A DNA stretch of 64,000 bases from Acinetobacter sp. C26M (GCF_023702675.1 NZ_CP098478.1:2170001-2234000), one strand, 5' to 3'; counted from the stretch's first letter, positions 1 to 10,174 are shown. Translations and numbers: made by a program. The notes: generated from the letters alone by a model not told the origin.

Positions 1-1306
1 GCAGTACCATACCAACTTTTAGACCAAACATCTGTATTTGTTCAGAAACAGGTTTACCACGAATTGCTTCGATAAAGTAATAAACTAAATGACCACCATC
101 CAACATAGGAATCGGCAATAAATTTAGAATCCCCAAACTTACACTCATCAAAGCCATGAATGAAATAAAGGTTTGCCACCCCATTTCCGCACTTTGACCA
201 GCAACTTTGGCAATTGTGATTGGGCCAGATAAATTATCCAGACCTATCAGTCCACGCACCATTTTAATGATGGAGTTGAAAATCATACCCGAAAGCTGTG
301 TGGTCTTTTCAAATGCAACAACAAGTGCTTCAACTGGTGAATATTGAATGGTTTGCTTGTAATCATTCGGAATCGTGATTTTACCTGCATCACTTTTCAC
401 ACCAAGCATACCTGTGGTATTGCCCATATTATCGCGCTGTCCTTGAGGCATCACTTGTAAATGCACAATTTGACCTTGACGTAACACATCAATATTCAAG
501 AGCTTTTCGGGTGACTTTTGAACAACATCCACTACATCAAACCAATCTTTCATTGCAACATTATCAATTGCAACAATTTGATCGCCCACCTTCATGCCTT
601 GACGCACTGCCGCGCCATCCGCACTTAGCTCTTTCACAATTGCAGGAATAACGGGACGATATGCTAGGAAACCAAGTACATCTAATGGAGATTGGCTTTG
701 ATCTTTTAAAAATTCTTTGATTGGTAAGCTAAATTGTTTTTCAGTCCCGGCACGATCAACAATGATTGAAACCTGTCCAGTCTCACCTACTCGATTGACC
801 AAAGCATAATTCAACTTTTCCCATGTTGATGTTGTTTGACCATCAACCATCAATACTTTATCGCCAACATGCAAATCGACTTGTGCTGCTGGCGTATTCG
901 GCATCACTTTACCAATACGGGTATTCAGTTGCTCTTGTGCAGGTAAGAATAAAATCCAAAACAGAAATACAGCAAAAATTAGATTAATCAATGGGCCAGC
1001 AGCGACAATCGCAATCCGTTTCCATGGAGATTGACGGTTAAATGCATAAGGTAAATCTTGCTCAGCAACATTCCCTTCGCGCTCATCCAACATTTTGACA
1101 TAACCACCAAGCGGCAATGCAGAAAGTTGATACTGAATGCCTGATTTTTTAGATTTCCATTTCAGCAAAGTTGGTCCAAAACCAATGGAATAGACTAAAA
1201 CCTTAACACCTAATTTGCGGGCAACCCAATAATGACCAAATTCATGGATTGCAATCAGAGGGCCAAGCAATAAAATCGCTGCAACAATCATAAACAGTGC
1301 ATTCAT
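1..1306 (-). CDS. rseP: Regulated intramembrane zinc protease RseP (site-2 protease), 3' end cut by window
   Basis: This is a site-2 protease that cleaves membrane-bound anti-sigma factors and remnant signal peptides in the inner membrane. The reading frame begins at the ATG ending at 1306, with GGAGG nine bases upstream inside the end of dxr. About 435 residues are visible. The family is usually about 450 long, so only the last residues run off the left edge. The N-terminal membrane segment holds the zinc motif HEFGH. A PDZ-type region follows, and near the C-terminus an LDGGH motif supplies the third zinc ligand. It is the last visible gene of the frr-uppS-cdsA-dxr-rseP string and is probably translated from the same message as dxr. 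The identification is firm. Confidence 0.95.
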   Translation of the reverse strand, partial: MNALFMIVAAILLLGPLIAIHEFGHYWVARKLGVKVLVYSIGFGPTLLKWKSKKSGIQYQLSALPLGGYVKMLDEREGNVAEQDLPYAFNRQSPWKRIAIVAAGPLINLIFAVFLFWILFLPAQEQLNTRIGKVMPNTPAAQVDLHVGDKVLMVDGQTTSTWEKLNYALVNRVGETGQVSIIVDRAGTEKQFSLPIKEFLKDQSQSPLDVLGFLAYRPVIPAIVKELSADGAAVRQGMKVGDQIVAIDNVAMKDWFDVVDVVQKSPEKLLNIDVLRQGQIVHLQVMPQGQRDNMGNTTGMLGVKSDAGKITIPNDYKQTIQYSPVEALVVAFEKTTQLSGMIFNSIIKMVRGLIGLDNLSGPITIAKVAGQSAEMGWQTFISFMALMSVSLGILNLLPIPMLDGGHLVYYFIEAIRGKPVSEQIQMFGLKVGMVL

Positions 1307-1311
1307 ACGAT

Positions 1312-2508
1312 TTAGCCTCCTATACCCACAATATACTTTTCTGCAATTCGTCTTGCGATCATATCAGTCTGCAAAATGATGTCTATATTTTCTGCTTTAG
1401 CATTTTGTACAGTTTGCAAAGTATTTTCGACAACTTGAGAAATCTGAGTAAATCGAATTCTTTGTTGCAAAAATGCCGCAACTGCAATTTCATTGGCCGC
1501 ATTTAAAATGGTTGGTGCTAAACCACCTGCGCGCATCGCCTGACGAGCTAAGTCCAATGCTGGAAATTTAACAAGGTCGGGCGATTGGAAATTTAATTGA
1601 GCCGTCTCAAATAAATTTAATGCAGGAACATGTGTTGCCAAACGTTCTGGCCACGCCAATGCATGTGCAATCGGTGTGCACATATCAGGATTACCCATTT
1701 GTGCCAAAGTTGACCCATCCACATATTGCACCATGGAGTGAATAATACTTTGTGGATGAACAACAACTGTAACAAAATGTTCTGATATTGAAAACAAATG
1801 ACAAGCTTCGATCAATTCTAAGCCTTTATTCATTAAAGTTGCAGAATCTACCGAGATTTTTTGCCCCATAGACCAATTTGGATGCTTACATGCCTGTTGT
1901 GGTGTTACATCATTTAATTGTTCTAAGCTGTGATTCAGGAAAGGACCACCAGATGCTGTCAACAGAATTTGCGAGACACCCAATTGTGGTTGTCCCGTTC
2001 TTTCAGCGTTTAGATAATTATGTGGTAATGACTGGAAGATTGCATTGTGCTCAGAGTCTACCGGCAATAACAGTGCATTATTATCTTTTGCAGCCTGCAT
2101 CATGATGTCGCCAGACATCACTAATGATTCTTTATTTGCTAATAAAACACGCTTACCTGCTTTGACAGCAGCGAGCGTTGGCAACAGCCCAGCCGCACCC
2201 ACAATCGCTGCCATCACAATATCGACATCTACATGTTCAGCAATTGTGATCAAGCCTGCTTCATCAGTTAAAATTTCAATTTGTTTTAAATTTTCTTGAT
2301 TAAAGCGTTGTTGCAACTCAAATGCTTTTTCATTCGGTACAACAACAATTTTCGGATGATATTTTTTACAAATTTCTAAAAGTTCATCTAAACGACTATA
2401 TGCAGAGACTGCAAATACAGTGTATTGGTCTGGGTGTTGTTCCAATACTTTTAAAGTACTTTGTCCAATTGAACCCGTAACACCCAATATACAAACAGCT
2501 TGAGTCAT
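1312..2508 (-). CDS. dxr: 1-deoxy-D-xylulose 5-phosphate reductoisomerase
   Basis: It converts 1-deoxyxylulose 5-phosphate to 2-C-methylerythritol 4-phosphate with NADPH, the committing step of the MEP isoprenoid pathway in the cytoplasm. The 398-residue length is normal. The N-terminal NADPH fold shows GVTGSIGQSTL. Further on are the metal and substrate motifs DSEHNAIFQ and ASGGPF, and SMVQYVDGS in the C-terminal half. The ATG at 2508 directly abuts the stop codon of cdsA. The end of dxr contains the ribosome site of rseP. A second gene of the same pathway, ispF, lies at about 12.5 kb, and uppS next door uses the pathway's product. Confidence 0.97.
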   Translation of the reverse strand: MTQAVCILGVTGSIGQSTLKVLEQHPDQYTVFAVSAYSRLDELLEICKKYHPKIVVVPNEKAFELQQRFNQENLKQIEILTDEAGLITIAEHVDVDIVMAAIVGAAGLLPTLAAVKAGKRVLLANKESLVMSGDIMMQAAKDNNALLLPVDSEHNAIFQSLPHNYLNAERTGQPQLGVSQILLTASGGPFLNHSLEQLNDVTPQQACKHPNWSMGQKISVDSATLMNKGLELIEACHLFSISEHFVTVVVHPQSIIHSMVQYVDGSTLAQMGNPDMCTPIAHALAWPERLATHVPALNLFETAQLNFQSPDLVKFPALDLARQAMRAGGLAPTILNAANEIAVAAFLQQRIRFTQISQVVENTLQTVQNAKAENIDIILQTDMIARRIAEKYIVGIGG

Positions 2509-3333
2509 TTAAAGATCTACACCAATAAGTTTTAATATATACATACCTGTTGCAAAAATTGGTGCCGCTGCCAATAAAGAATCAATACGATCTAATACAC
2601 CACCATGCCCTGGAAGGACACGACCAGAATCTTTAATTCCAGCACGGCGTTTAATCATTGACTCAAACAAATCACCCAACACCGAAGCAAACACGGTAAT
2701 AATTGAAAGAATTAAGAATAAAATAAGTTGTATAACACTTAGATTAAGATAGAAATACTGTACAACCAACATAATAATAATGGTTGTCGCGATACCACCA
2801 TACAAACCCTCGACAGATTTATTTGGGCTTACAAAAGGTGCAAGTTTTTTCTTACCAAATTTACGCCCAACAAAATAAGCACCACTATCAGCCCCCCATA
2901 CCAACAGGAACAAATACATCAGCCACCATGGTGAACTATGCCATACACCATAAAGTGCTGTCACTGCAGCAGAAATCAGAATAAATCCAACGACATGTAA
3001 TGAGACGTTGTACCAGCTATCAGATTCTGGGAAATTCTTAACCCAATAGATACTGCCCAACCAAGTGAGAATGGATGCCGCCCAAAGCAAAAGAGCTACA
3101 TCATCAAAAAATAATGCCAGTGTTGATACTGCTGCCACACATCCACCATATACCCAAGCTTTAGGTTTTGACACAGGCGATGTAATTCGAGGCATAAGCT
3201 TAAACCACTCATAACCTGCAACCCCCGCGGCTAAAATCATAAGCACAAACATTGGATAATGTGATTGCGTTGCAAACATGCAACTTAAAACAACAGCAAC
3301 TAACACCAATGCGGTAATAATCCGCTCTAACAT
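2509..3333 (-). CDS. cdsA: Phosphatidate cytidylyltransferase (CDP-diglyceride synthase)
   Basis: This integral membrane enzyme makes CDP-diacylglycerol from phosphatidate and CTP, the branch point of phospholipid synthesis. The 274-residue protein has several hydrophobic segments. Near the C-terminus it carries the family signature: SMIKRRAGIKDSG followed by LPGHGGVLDRIDS, where the Asp residues bind metal. It is packed between uppS (2-base gap) and dxr (no gap), so co-translation is likely. Length and signature leave little doubt. Confidence 0.96.
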   Translation of the reverse strand: MLERIITALVLVAVVLSCMFATQSHYPMFVLMILAAGVAGYEWFKLMPRITSPVSKPKAWVYGGCVAAVSTLALFFDDVALLLWAASILTWLGSIYWVKNFPESDSWYNVSLHVVGFILISAAVTALYGVWHSSPWWLMYLFLLVWGADSGAYFVGRKFGKKKLAPFVSPNKSVEGLYGGIATTIIIMLVVQYFYLNLSVIQLILFLILSIITVFASVLGDLFESMIKRRAGIKDSGRVLPGHGGVLDRIDSLLAAAPIFATGMYILKLIGVDL

Positions 3334-3335
3334 TA

Positions 3336-4085
3336 TTAATTCTCTATTTTCGCTTGTTGAATCTGTTCTGAAGTTTTACCAAAGCGTCTTTCACGTCCTG
3401 AAAAAACACGAAATGCGTGATCCAACTCTTCTATAGTAAATTCTGGCCACAAGGTATCAGTAAAATACAACTCTGCATACGCAGCTTGCCATAATAAGAA
3501 GTTGGATAATCGGTAATCTCCGCCTGTACGAATTAATAAATCCACAGCAGGTAGATCATTTAGACTGACATATTTATCAAATAAATCAACATTTATCTGA
3601 TCTGCTTGAAGTTTTCCGGCGAGCACTTCTTGCGCAATTACTTTTGCTGCATGCGCCATATCCCACATACCACCATAACTAATGGCAATGGTGAGCGTCA
3701 TTGAATCAAAAGCTGCTGTTTTCTGCTCTGCGTATTGCATTAAATCACGCAACTCATTTGACAACCGAGAACGATCTCCAATGAAGCGAAGCGCGATATT
3801 GAATTTTTCCATACGAGGCAACTGCTCATGAATTGTTTCTTCTAACAATCTCATTAACAGGTCGACTTCGTACTGTGGTCGATTCCAGTTTTCGCTTGAA
3901 AATGCAAAAACTGTTAATGCACGGATACCTTCTTTTTTGCAGTGCTCAACAATAGGATCCAAGACATTTTTGCCTTCTCGATGCCCATCGCCTTTTTGCA
4001 TTTGCTTTTTTTTGGCAAAACGATTGTTGCCATCCATGATGATGGCAACATGTTGAGGAAGAAGCGGTTCTTCTTGCAAGGTCAT
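3336..4085 (-). CDS. uppS: Undecaprenyl diphosphate synthase (cis-prenyltransferase)
   Basis: It adds isopentenyl units in cis to farnesyl diphosphate to make the C55 lipid carrier of peptidoglycan and O-antigen synthesis. The 249-residue length is typical. The N-terminal motif HVAIIMDGNNRFAKK contains the catalytic Asp. The usual GNGRWA reads GNNRFA here, a mild variant. The motifs FSSENWNRP and RTGGDYRLSNFLLWQ are also clear. It lies 7 bases downstream of frr and 2 bases upstream of cdsA in the same operon-like string. Confidence 0.96.
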   Translation of the reverse strand: MTLQEEPLLPQHVAIIMDGNNRFAKKKQMQKGDGHREGKNVLDPIVEHCKKEGIRALTVFAFSSENWNRPQYEVDLLMRLLEETIHEQLPRMEKFNIALRFIGDRSRLSNELRDLMQYAEQKTAAFDSMTLTIAISYGGMWDMAHAAKVIAQEVLAGKLQADQINVDLFDKYVSLNDLPAVDLLIRTGGDYRLSNFLLWQAAYAELYFTDTLWPEFTIEELDHAFRVFSGRERRFGKTSEQIQQAKIEN

Positions 4086-4092
4086 AGTAATA

Positions 4093-4647
4093 TCAGACCT
4101 TCATCAACTCTGCTTCTTTCGCTGCAAGACGCTTATCAACCTCTGCAACATATTTATCTGTAATTTTCTGGATTTCATCTGACGCACGGCGATCATCATC
4201 TTCAGAAATTTCTTTTTCTTTCAATAATGCTTTGATATCACCCAACACATCACGACGAATGTTACGAATCGCAACTTTGGCATTTTCAGCTTCAGCACGT
4301 GCAACTTTTTGCATATCACGACGAGTTTCTTCAGTTAACGCAGCCATTGGTACACGGATTGCGTCAGCAGTAATTGGATTCAATCCTAAACCTGCTTCAC
4401 GGATCGCTTTATCAATCGCAGCAACCATAGAACGCTCGAATGGTTGTACCAATAGTGTACGCGAATCTTCAAGTCCAACGTTTGCCACTTGATTCAATGG
4501 AACATCAGAACCATAGTAAGAAACCATCACACCATTTAAAATAGATGGGTGCGCACGACCTGTACGAACTTTGGCAAAGCCCAACTCTAACGAGTCAAGC
4601 GATTTCTGCATACGCTGTTCGCTATCTTTTTTGAGATCGTTAATCAT
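4093..4647 (-). CDS. frr: Ribosome recycling factor
   Basis: This factor splits post-termination ribosomes together with EF-G. The protein is 184 residues, the normal family length is about 185, and it shows the characteristic regions [26 protein letters not shown] and the C-terminal EEDDRR-type helix ([17 protein letters not shown]). A GGAAG ribosome site precedes the ATG. The usual frr neighbour pyrH lies upstream, but a 340-base gap separates them, so frr may have its own promoter there. Confidence 0.97.
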   Translation of the reverse strand: MINDLKKDSEQRMQKSLDSLELGFAKVRTGRAHPSILNGVMVSYYGSDVPLNQVANVGLEDSRTLLVQPFERSMVAAIDKAIREAGLGLNPITADAIRVPMAALTEETRRDMQKVARAEAENAKVAIRNIRRDVLGDIKALLKEKEISEDDDRRASDEIQKITDKYVAEVDKRLAAKEAELMKV

Positions 4648-4987
4648 ATGATCTTCCTTACTTATTCATAGGTATTACAAAATATTTAGACAGTAGTATA
4701 AAGAGCTTTATGGCTCACGTACATGACGGTTTATTAACATTTCACAGATGATTGTGACAGAGAATATTTTTTAGACAATACAAGGCATGTTTTATGAAAT
4801 TTAGCCATTCTAAATAAATTAAACATAACGCAGTAGCGCCAAAAATCTTTTACCCTCAGACTTCTGACTAAAACATCCACAAACACCGCAATGAAACTCA
4901 ACAAGGTTATCGCCATTATTTACGCTTCATGCCTAGTTTGTGTTGTTTTAGTCTATAACACAGTGCATGATGAAATCTTAACGAACT
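4648..4987. other. 340-base gap between pyrH and frr
   Basis: No conserved gene is recognisable here. The stretch is AT-rich and probably carries the promoter of frr and the genes after it on the minus strand. A 34-codon plus-strand frame that would encode a membrane peptide occupies its left-hand end as seen from pyrH and is listed separately. A 60-codon minus-strand frame at 4734-4916 has no ribosome site and no family likeness and is not accepted as a gene. Confidence 0.5.
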
Positions 4988-4995
4988 CTAATTAG
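4891..4995 (+). CDS. Possible 34-residue single-pass membrane peptide
   Basis: The frame runs from ATG at 4891 to TAG at 4993-4995. Its product starts [10 protein letters not shown], has a hydrophobic core of about 18 residues (to about residue 21) and ends in a short polar tail (HDEILTNSN). That charge pattern suits a small inner-membrane protein. Against it, no clear ribosome site precedes the ATG and the last eight bases overlap the end of pyrH on the other strand. It is therefore only a candidate; chance is a real alternative. Confidence 0.25.
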   Translation: MKLNKVIAIIYASCLVCVVLVYNTVHDEILTNSN

Positions 4996-5716
4996 TAACG
5001 TGAGTACCCTCTTTTTCGCCCATTACTACAGAAAGTAATGCACCAGATTTGTTCATGTCAAAAACTTGCAATGGAACATTATGGTCACGACATAAGCAAA
5101 TTGCCGTAAGATCCATTACACCAAGTTTCTCATCAAGCACCTGATCGAAAGTTAAATGGTCATATTTAACGGCATCATCATATTTGCTCGGGTCTTTGTT
5201 ATAAACACCATCAACCTTTGTTGCTTTCAAGATTAAGTTTGCTTCAATCTCGATACCACGCAAGCAAGCAGCTGTGTCCGTGGTAAAGAATGGATTACCT
5301 GTACCTGCAACAAATACGCATACTTCGCCTTGGCTTAAATGACGAATGGCATCACGACTTGAATAAGATTCAACCACCGTACCAATCGATAAAGCTGACA
5401 TTAAACGTGTTTTAATATTGCGACGTACCAATGCATCACGCAGTGCCAAACCGTTCATCACAGTCGCCAACATGCCCATTTGGTCGCCAGTAACACGACC
5501 AACAAGACCGTCTTTCTGCAATTGGCTACCGCGATATAAGTTACCGCCACCAACAACAATACCTACCTGTACACCCAAACCAACCAAATGTGCAATCGAA
5601 AGTGACATCTGATCTAATACTTGGGCATCGATACCCATATCTTTATTTCCTGCTAAAGCTTCACCAGAAAGCTTTAGCAAAATTCGTGCATAACGTGGAT
5701 TTTTAGAAGCTGACAT
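4988..5716 (-). CDS. pyrH: Uridylate kinase
   Basis: It phosphorylates UMP to UDP in pyrimidine nucleotide synthesis as a hexameric cytoplasmic enzyme of the amino acid kinase family. The 242 residues include LKLSGEAL near the N-terminus, the glycine-rich VGGGNLYRG and the [12 protein letters not shown] segment that binds phosphates and UMP. The gene order pyrH-frr is a widely conserved pair in bacteria. rimO lies 52 bases upstream on the same strand. Confidence 0.97.
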   Translation of the reverse strand: MSASKNPRYARILLKLSGEALAGNKDMGIDAQVLDQMSLSIAHLVGLGVQVGIVVGGGNLYRGSQLQKDGLVGRVTGDQMGMLATVMNGLALRDALVRRNIKTRLMSALSIGTVVESYSSRDAIRHLSQGEVCVFVAGTGNPFFTTDTAACLRGIEIEANLILKATKVDGVYNKDPSKYDDAVKYDHLTFDQVLDEKLGVMDLTAICLCRDHNVPLQVFDMNKSGALLSVVMGEKEGTHVTN

Positions 5717-5768
5717 ACCTATACTCCAAACCGACCAATCTCAAAATTTTCTTAAATTTAATTCAATA

Positions 5769-7112
5769 TCAAGCAGATTTAATCCGAATTAACTTTGCAT
5801 ACAAATCATATTCATCTGCATCGGTAATTTCGACTTCCAGCAAATCGCCAGCTTTAATCAGACTCTTATCAATATCTTCAACAAAAACATTACCATCAAT
5901 TTCAGGCGCATCTGCATATGAACGTGCAACTGCTACTGGGAATTCATCCTCTAGACCATCCACCAACACAGTCATGGTTTGACCAATACGTTTTTGCAAT
6001 TTTGCAGCAGAAATCTCTTGCTGAACTTCCATAAAACGTTCATAGCGATTTTGCTTAATTTCTTCTGGCACATGATCAGGCAGATCATTTGCTGTAGCGC
6101 CTTCGACTGGTGAATAAGTGAAACAACCAACTCGATCAAGTTGAGCTTCTTTCAACCATTCCAATAACATTTGGAAATCTTCTTCTGTTTCACCAGGGAA
6201 ACCAACCACGAAGGTTGAGCGAATCACCAATTCAGGGCATTTTTCACGCCATAATTTAAGGCGTTCTAAGGTATTTTCACTATGAGCTGGTCGCTTCATC
6301 AATTTTAAGATGCGCGGACTGGCGTGCTGAAAAGGGATATCTAAATAAGGTAGGATTTTGCCCTGAGCCATCAGGTCAATCGCAGCATCCACATGCGGAT
6401 ACGGATAAACGTAATGTAAACGAACCCAAATTCCAAGCTGACCAAGTGCTTCACACATGTCATAGAATTTGGTTTTTACTGGTTGACCATTCCAAAAGTC
6501 CAGCTTGTATTTAGTATCTACACCATATGCAGAGGTATCTTGAGAAATCACGAGGACTTCTTTTACACCAGCACGTTTGAGTGCTGCAGCTTCATCTAAC
6601 ACCTTACCTACAGGGCGAGACACTAAGTCCCCACGCATGCTTGGGATAATGCAGAATGTACAGCGGTGATTACAACCTTCTGATATTTTTAAATAGGCAT
6701 AATGCTTTGGTGTTAAACGAACACCTTGCTCAGGAACCAAATCAATAAATGGATTGTGCTTTGGCGGTGCAGGTACGTACTCATGCACTGCTTCCATTAC
6801 ATCTTGATACGCTGCCGCACCTGTTACTTTAAGAACATTTGGGTGCATTTGGCGAATTTTATCTTCGTCTTTACCTAAACAACCAGTAACGATCACTCGA
6901 CCGTTTTCGCTCATGGCTTCGCCAATGGCATCTAAAGACTCTTGCACTGCAGATTCAATAAAACCACAGGTGTTAACAACAACCAAATCTGCACCGTCAT
7001 AATCTGATGCAACTTGATAACCTTCAGTCTTTAACTGAGTTAAAATTCGTTCAGAATCTACCAATGCCTTAGGACAACCTAAAGATACAAAACCGACTTT
7101 GGGGGTCTTCAT
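5769..7112 (-). CDS. rimO: Ribosomal protein S12 (uS12) Asp88 methylthiotransferase
   Basis: It is a radical-SAM enzyme that adds a methylthio group to an aspartate of ribosomal protein S12. The open frame extends to 7208, but the family start [20 protein letters not shown] fits the ATG ending at 7112. GGAG lies nine bases before it, giving 447 residues. Domains in order: the N-terminal UPF0004 domain with Cys13, Cys49 and Cys78 for the auxiliary cluster, the radical SAM core with Cys147-x3-Cys151-x2-Cys154 ([10 protein letters not shown]), and a C-terminal TRAM domain. The motif IPSMRG after the SAM cysteines distinguishes RimO from MiaB. Confidence 0.95.
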   Translation of the reverse strand: MKTPKVGFVSLGCPKALVDSERILTQLKTEGYQVASDYDGADLVVVNTCGFIESAVQESLDAIGEAMSENGRVIVTGCLGKDEDKIRQMHPNVLKVTGAAAYQDVMEAVHEYVPAPPKHNPFIDLVPEQGVRLTPKHYAYLKISEGCNHRCTFCIIPSMRGDLVSRPVGKVLDEAAALKRAGVKEVLVISQDTSAYGVDTKYKLDFWNGQPVKTKFYDMCEALGQLGIWVRLHYVYPYPHVDAAIDLMAQGKILPYLDIPFQHASPRILKLMKRPAHSENTLERLKLWREKCPELVIRSTFVVGFPGETEEDFQMLLEWLKEAQLDRVGCFTYSPVEGATANDLPDHVPEEIKQNRYERFMEVQQEISAAKLQKRIGQTMTVLVDGLEDEFPVAVARSYADAPEIDGNVFVEDIDKSLIKAGDLLEVEITDADEYDLYAKLIRIKSA

Positions 7113-7235
7113 GAATCTGCGCTCCACTTGAATCGGCGTATTGTATGACTTTTCTTTGCCTACGCATAGCTGCAATGCCATCTCTTTGTGTAATGCACCA
7201 AAATACAACCAAAATTTTAAACAAAATCCAACAAC

Positions 7236-7250
7236 GCACCAATTTGGGAC
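7236..7250. promoter_or_regulatory. Possible degenerate NtrC site upstream of ntrB
   Basis: GCACC, five bases, then GGGAC matches eight of ten specified positions of the NtrC dyad GCACC-N5-GGTGC. It lies about 100 bases upstream of the sigma-54-like promoter, an ordinary distance for an enhancer. With only one imperfect copy the assignment is weak. Confidence 0.3.
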
Positions 7251-7345
7251 ATAATAAAATATTGAAATAAGCAGATGTATGTGAAAAATACCGTATAAAT
7301 CGTTTATTTCAGAATTAAGTGTTTGAAATTTAGTTAATACAAAGT

Positions 7346-7360
7346 TGGCTTGTATTTTGC
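7346..7360 (+). promoter_or_regulatory. Sigma-54-type promoter of ntrBC
   Basis: TGGC and TTGC elements are placed so that GG (7347-7348) and GC (7359-7360) are exactly the 12 bases apart required for -24/-12 promoters. The first element keeps TGGC and G at position 7, and the second is TTGCA. The predicted start is near 7372, about 70 bases before ntrB. This suggests autoregulation by NtrC. Spacing and match are seen; activity is inferred. Confidence 0.55.
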
Positions 7361-7440
7361 ATAAAGTACATTTTAGAAGTTAATGGCTATTCATTAAAAT
7401 TTATATTTATTGCGCCATTTTAAAACAGGACGATTCACAA

Positions 7441-8550
7441 ATGGATCAACAGAACACTATCGACTATCGACTCTTAGTAGATAATCTGAGCACTGCCATT
7501 TTATTGGTCGATAGTAAGCTTAATATTTTTTATTTAAATTCTGCTTGTGAAGCATTATTTGATATCAGCTTGCTCCGTGCTTCCGGTCAGCCTGTATTAA
7601 ATTTGCTGCATGCGCATGATGATACTTTCAATACACATGAAGCCCTATTAAATACATTAGAAAGTGGTCAACACTACACGCGTCGTGAAGCAGTAATCAA
7701 TGTAAATTTTAAACCGATCCATGTCGATTACACAGCCTCTCAATTGAATGCAGGCAAAAGCTATCACCCATTGCTGTTAATTGAACTCAATCCTATCGAT
7801 CGTATGTTGAAAATTTCCAAGGAAGAAAACCTAGTTCAACAACATCAAGTCGCTCGACAATTGGTCCGCGGTGTGGCACACGAAATTAAAAATCCACTCG
7901 CAGGTATTCGTGGCGCAACTCAATTACTTGCGCGTAGTTTAAATGATGAAAGCTATCGTGAATTTACTGACATCATTATTAGCGAAGTCGATCGTCTTAC
8001 CAACTTGGCTGACACCATGCTCGGCTCACGTCAGTTACCAAGCTATGAACATGTCAATGTGCATGAACCTTTGGAACGTGTTCGTTCTCTCATTGCAAAT
8101 CAAACCAAGAAGAAAATTAAGATCACACGGGACTATGACTTGTCCTTACCTGATGTCATGGCGGATCGAGACCAACTGATTCAAGTCATGCTCAACATCA
8201 GTGTCAATGCGGTACAAGCCATGACCGAGAATAAAGACTTTTTTATCGACTCAGAACCAGAACTGGTTTTAAGAACCCGAATCCAGCGTCTTGTCACCAT
8301 TAATGGTGTTCTGAATCGCTCAACAGTTCGCATTGACATTGAAGACAATGGCCCTGGTGTTCCAGAAAGCATTCTAGAGTCAGTTTTTTATCCACTGGTT
8401 ACAGGCCGTGCCAAAGGTACAGGACTGGGTCTCAGTATCGCTCAAAATATTATGCATCAACATAACGGAATGATTGAGTGTCAATCAGTTCCAGGAAAAA
8501 CCGTATTTAGCCTATATCTACCTTGGGAGTTAAACCATGTCACGAAATAA
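7441..8550 (+). CDS. glnL: Nitrogen regulation sensor histidine kinase NtrB (GlnL)
   Basis: This kinase/phosphatase sets the phosphorylation of NtrC in response to nitrogen status, normally through PII proteins. The 369-residue soluble protein has an N-terminal PAS domain (about residues 5-115). A dimerisation/phosphoacceptor region follows, with His147 in the H-box AHEIKNPLAGIRGA. The C-terminal ATPase has the N-box LNISVNAVQAM, the G1 box DIEDNGPGVP and the G2 box GTGLGLSIAQ. There is no membrane segment. Its last 14 bases overlap ntrC, so translation is coupled. A sigma-54-like promoter lies about 80 bases upstream. Confidence 0.95.
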   Translation: MDQQNTIDYRLLVDNLSTAILLVDSKLNIFYLNSACEALFDISLLRASGQPVLNLLHAHDDTFNTHEALLNTLESGQHYTRREAVINVNFKPIHVDYTASQLNAGKSYHPLLLIELNPIDRMLKISKEENLVQQHQVARQLVRGVAHEIKNPLAGIRGATQLLARSLNDESYREFTDIIISEVDRLTNLADTMLGSRQLPSYEHVNVHEPLERVRSLIANQTKKKIKITRDYDLSLPDVMADRDQLIQVMLNISVNAVQAMTENKDFFIDSEPELVLRTRIQRLVTINGVLNRSTVRIDIEDNGPGVPESILESVFYPLVTGRAKGTGLGLSIAQNIMHQHNGMIECQSVPGKTVFSLYLPWELNHVTK

Positions 8551-10030
8551 AATTTGGGTAATAGATGACGATCGTGCCATGCGCTGGGTACTTGAAAAAA
8601 CCTTTAAAGAAGAAGGTTTTGACGTCACCAACTTTGAAGAAGCACAAACTGCACTTGAGCGCTTACATGATGATGCGCCCGATGTGATTTTAACGGATAT
8701 CCGTATGCCGGGCATTGATGGTTTGACCTTTTTATCCAAGGTGAAGAACACGCATCCCGACCTACCCGTGATCATTATGACGGCACATTCAGATTTAGAG
8801 TCTGCCGTATCAAGCTATCAAACTGGTGCATTTGAATATTTACCAAAACCTTTTGATATTGATGAAGCACTGGCCTTGGTTAATCGTGCAATTTTGCATA
8901 TCAATAAATTACAACAACAAGAAGCAACCAAAACCGCTTCACCCTTACAATCGACCGAAATTATTGGTGAATCACCTGCAATGCAGGAAGTATTCCGTGC
9001 AATTGGTCGCTTATCACAATCACACATTACCGTATTGATTAATGGTGAATCTGGTACAGGTAAAGAGTTGGTTGCCCATGCACTGCATAAACACTCACCC
9101 CGTCGTGCCAAACCGTTCATTGCACTGAATATGGCAGCTATTCCAAAAGACTTGATTGAAACTGAGTTATTTGGACATGAAAAAGGCGCATTTACCGGCG
9201 CAAATACACAGCATCAAGGCCGTTTTGAACAAGCCAATGGCGGTACTTTATTTCTTGATGAAATCGGTGACATGCCATTTGAAACGCAAACACGTTTGCT
9301 TCGTGTTTTAGCAGATGGTGAGTTCTACCGCGTCGGTGGACATATCCCAGTTAAAGTGGATGTACGTATCGTTGCGGCAACCCACCAAGATTTGGAAAAA
9401 CTGGTGAATGAAGGACGTTTCCGTGAAGACTTATATCATCGTCTAAACGTCATTCGTATTCATATTCCAAAGCTGTCACACCGCAGTGAAGACATTCCAA
9501 TGTTAGCGCAGCACTTCTTGGCACGTGCGGGCAAAGAGCTTGGAGTCAGTCCAAAAATCTTGCGCACTGAAACCACAGACTATATGCAACAACTGCCTTG
9601 GCCGGGTAACGTACGTCAGCTGGAAAATACTTGTCGCTGGTTGACGGTGATGATCACGGGTCGTGAAGTCTATCCAGAAGATTTGCCTGCTGAGCTTAAG
9701 CAAGCCTCTGTACATAAGAACAGTGATGCTCAGGCAGCTTCAAACACCAGCCCAGCTTTGGTTGAGCGCATTGCTGTTCATCATTGGGATGAGTTATTGG
9801 CGCAATGGGCGATCCAAAAGCTTAAAAATGGTGAAATGAAACTTCTAGACATCGCAACACCGATGTTTGAACGCACGTTGATTAATGCTGCACTACAACA
9901 AACTCGCGGACGTAAACGCCATGCTGCTGAACTTTTGGGTTGGGGACGCAATACCTTGACCCGCAAGCTCAAAGAGCTTGGCATGGATTCCAGCGATGAC
10001 GAAGAAGACGACGAAATCCGTTCTGCATAG
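8537..10030 (+). CDS. glnG: Nitrogen regulation response regulator NtrC (GlnG)
   Basis: It is a sigma-54-dependent activator of nitrogen assimilation genes. Order of domains in 497 residues: a receiver with phosphoacceptor Asp54 (ILTDIRMPG), an AAA+ domain with Walker A GESGTGKE and the sigma-54 contact loop GAFTGA, and a C-terminal Fis-type helix-turn-helix ([24 protein letters not shown]). It overlaps ntrB by 14 bases. Likely targets within this window are the two divergent sigma-54 promoters of the nitrate block at about 45 kb and its own promoter at 7346. The tail is strongly acidic (DDEEDDEI). Confidence 0.96.
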   Translation: MSRNKIWVIDDDRAMRWVLEKTFKEEGFDVTNFEEAQTALERLHDDAPDVILTDIRMPGIDGLTFLSKVKNTHPDLPVIIMTAHSDLESAVSSYQTGAFEYLPKPFDIDEALALVNRAILHINKLQQQEATKTASPLQSTEIIGESPAMQEVFRAIGRLSQSHITVLINGESGTGKELVAHALHKHSPRRAKPFIALNMAAIPKDLIETELFGHEKGAFTGANTQHQGRFEQANGGTLFLDEIGDMPFETQTRLLRVLADGEFYRVGGHIPVKVDVRIVAATHQDLEKLVNEGRFREDLYHRLNVIRIHIPKLSHRSEDIPMLAQHFLARAGKELGVSPKILRTETTDYMQQLPWPGNVRQLENTCRWLTVMITGREVYPEDLPAELKQASVHKNSDAQAASNTSPALVERIAVHHWDELLAQWAIQKLKNGEMKLLDIATPMFERTLINAALQQTRGRKRHAAELLGWGRNTLTRKLKELGMDSSDDEEDDEIRSA

Positions 10031-10041
10031 TGAAAAGCAAT

Positions 10042-10073
10042 AAAAAAAGCGAGTACTAGAGACTCGCTTTTTT
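10042..10073 (+). terminator. Rho-independent terminator after ntrC
   Basis: A GCGAGT/ACTCGC stem, extended by A-T pairs on both sides, is followed by a T run 12 bases after the ntrC stop. The flanking A and T tracts could let it work on both strands. Confidence 0.85.
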
Positions 10074-10114
10074 ATTTAAATTGAGATGTTTTGAAACACT
10101 CATCAATTTCATAG

Positions 10115-10131
10115 CCATACAATAGATATGG
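10115..10131. promoter_or_regulatory. Possible operator of the TetR gene
   Basis: The inverted repeat CCATA, seven bases, TATGG lies about 45 bases before the regulator's start codon. It sits just upstream of a -10-like TATACT at 10139-10144. This is the usual position for TetR autorepression. The arms are short, so this is tentative. Confidence 0.3.
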
Positions 10132-10174
10132 TTTTTGCTATACTAGAAGCAACCCAACGATCCTCAAGTAGATA

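Noticed and set aside
4734..4916. 60-codon minus-strand frame in the frr-pyrH gap
   Set aside because: It has no ribosome site, ends in an unlikely Cys/Lys tail and shows no family likeness; likely chance in AT-rich DNA.
7113..7208. N-terminal extension of rimO
   Set aside because: The homologous start MKTPKVGF has its own GGAG site, and the upstream codons match no RimO N-terminus.
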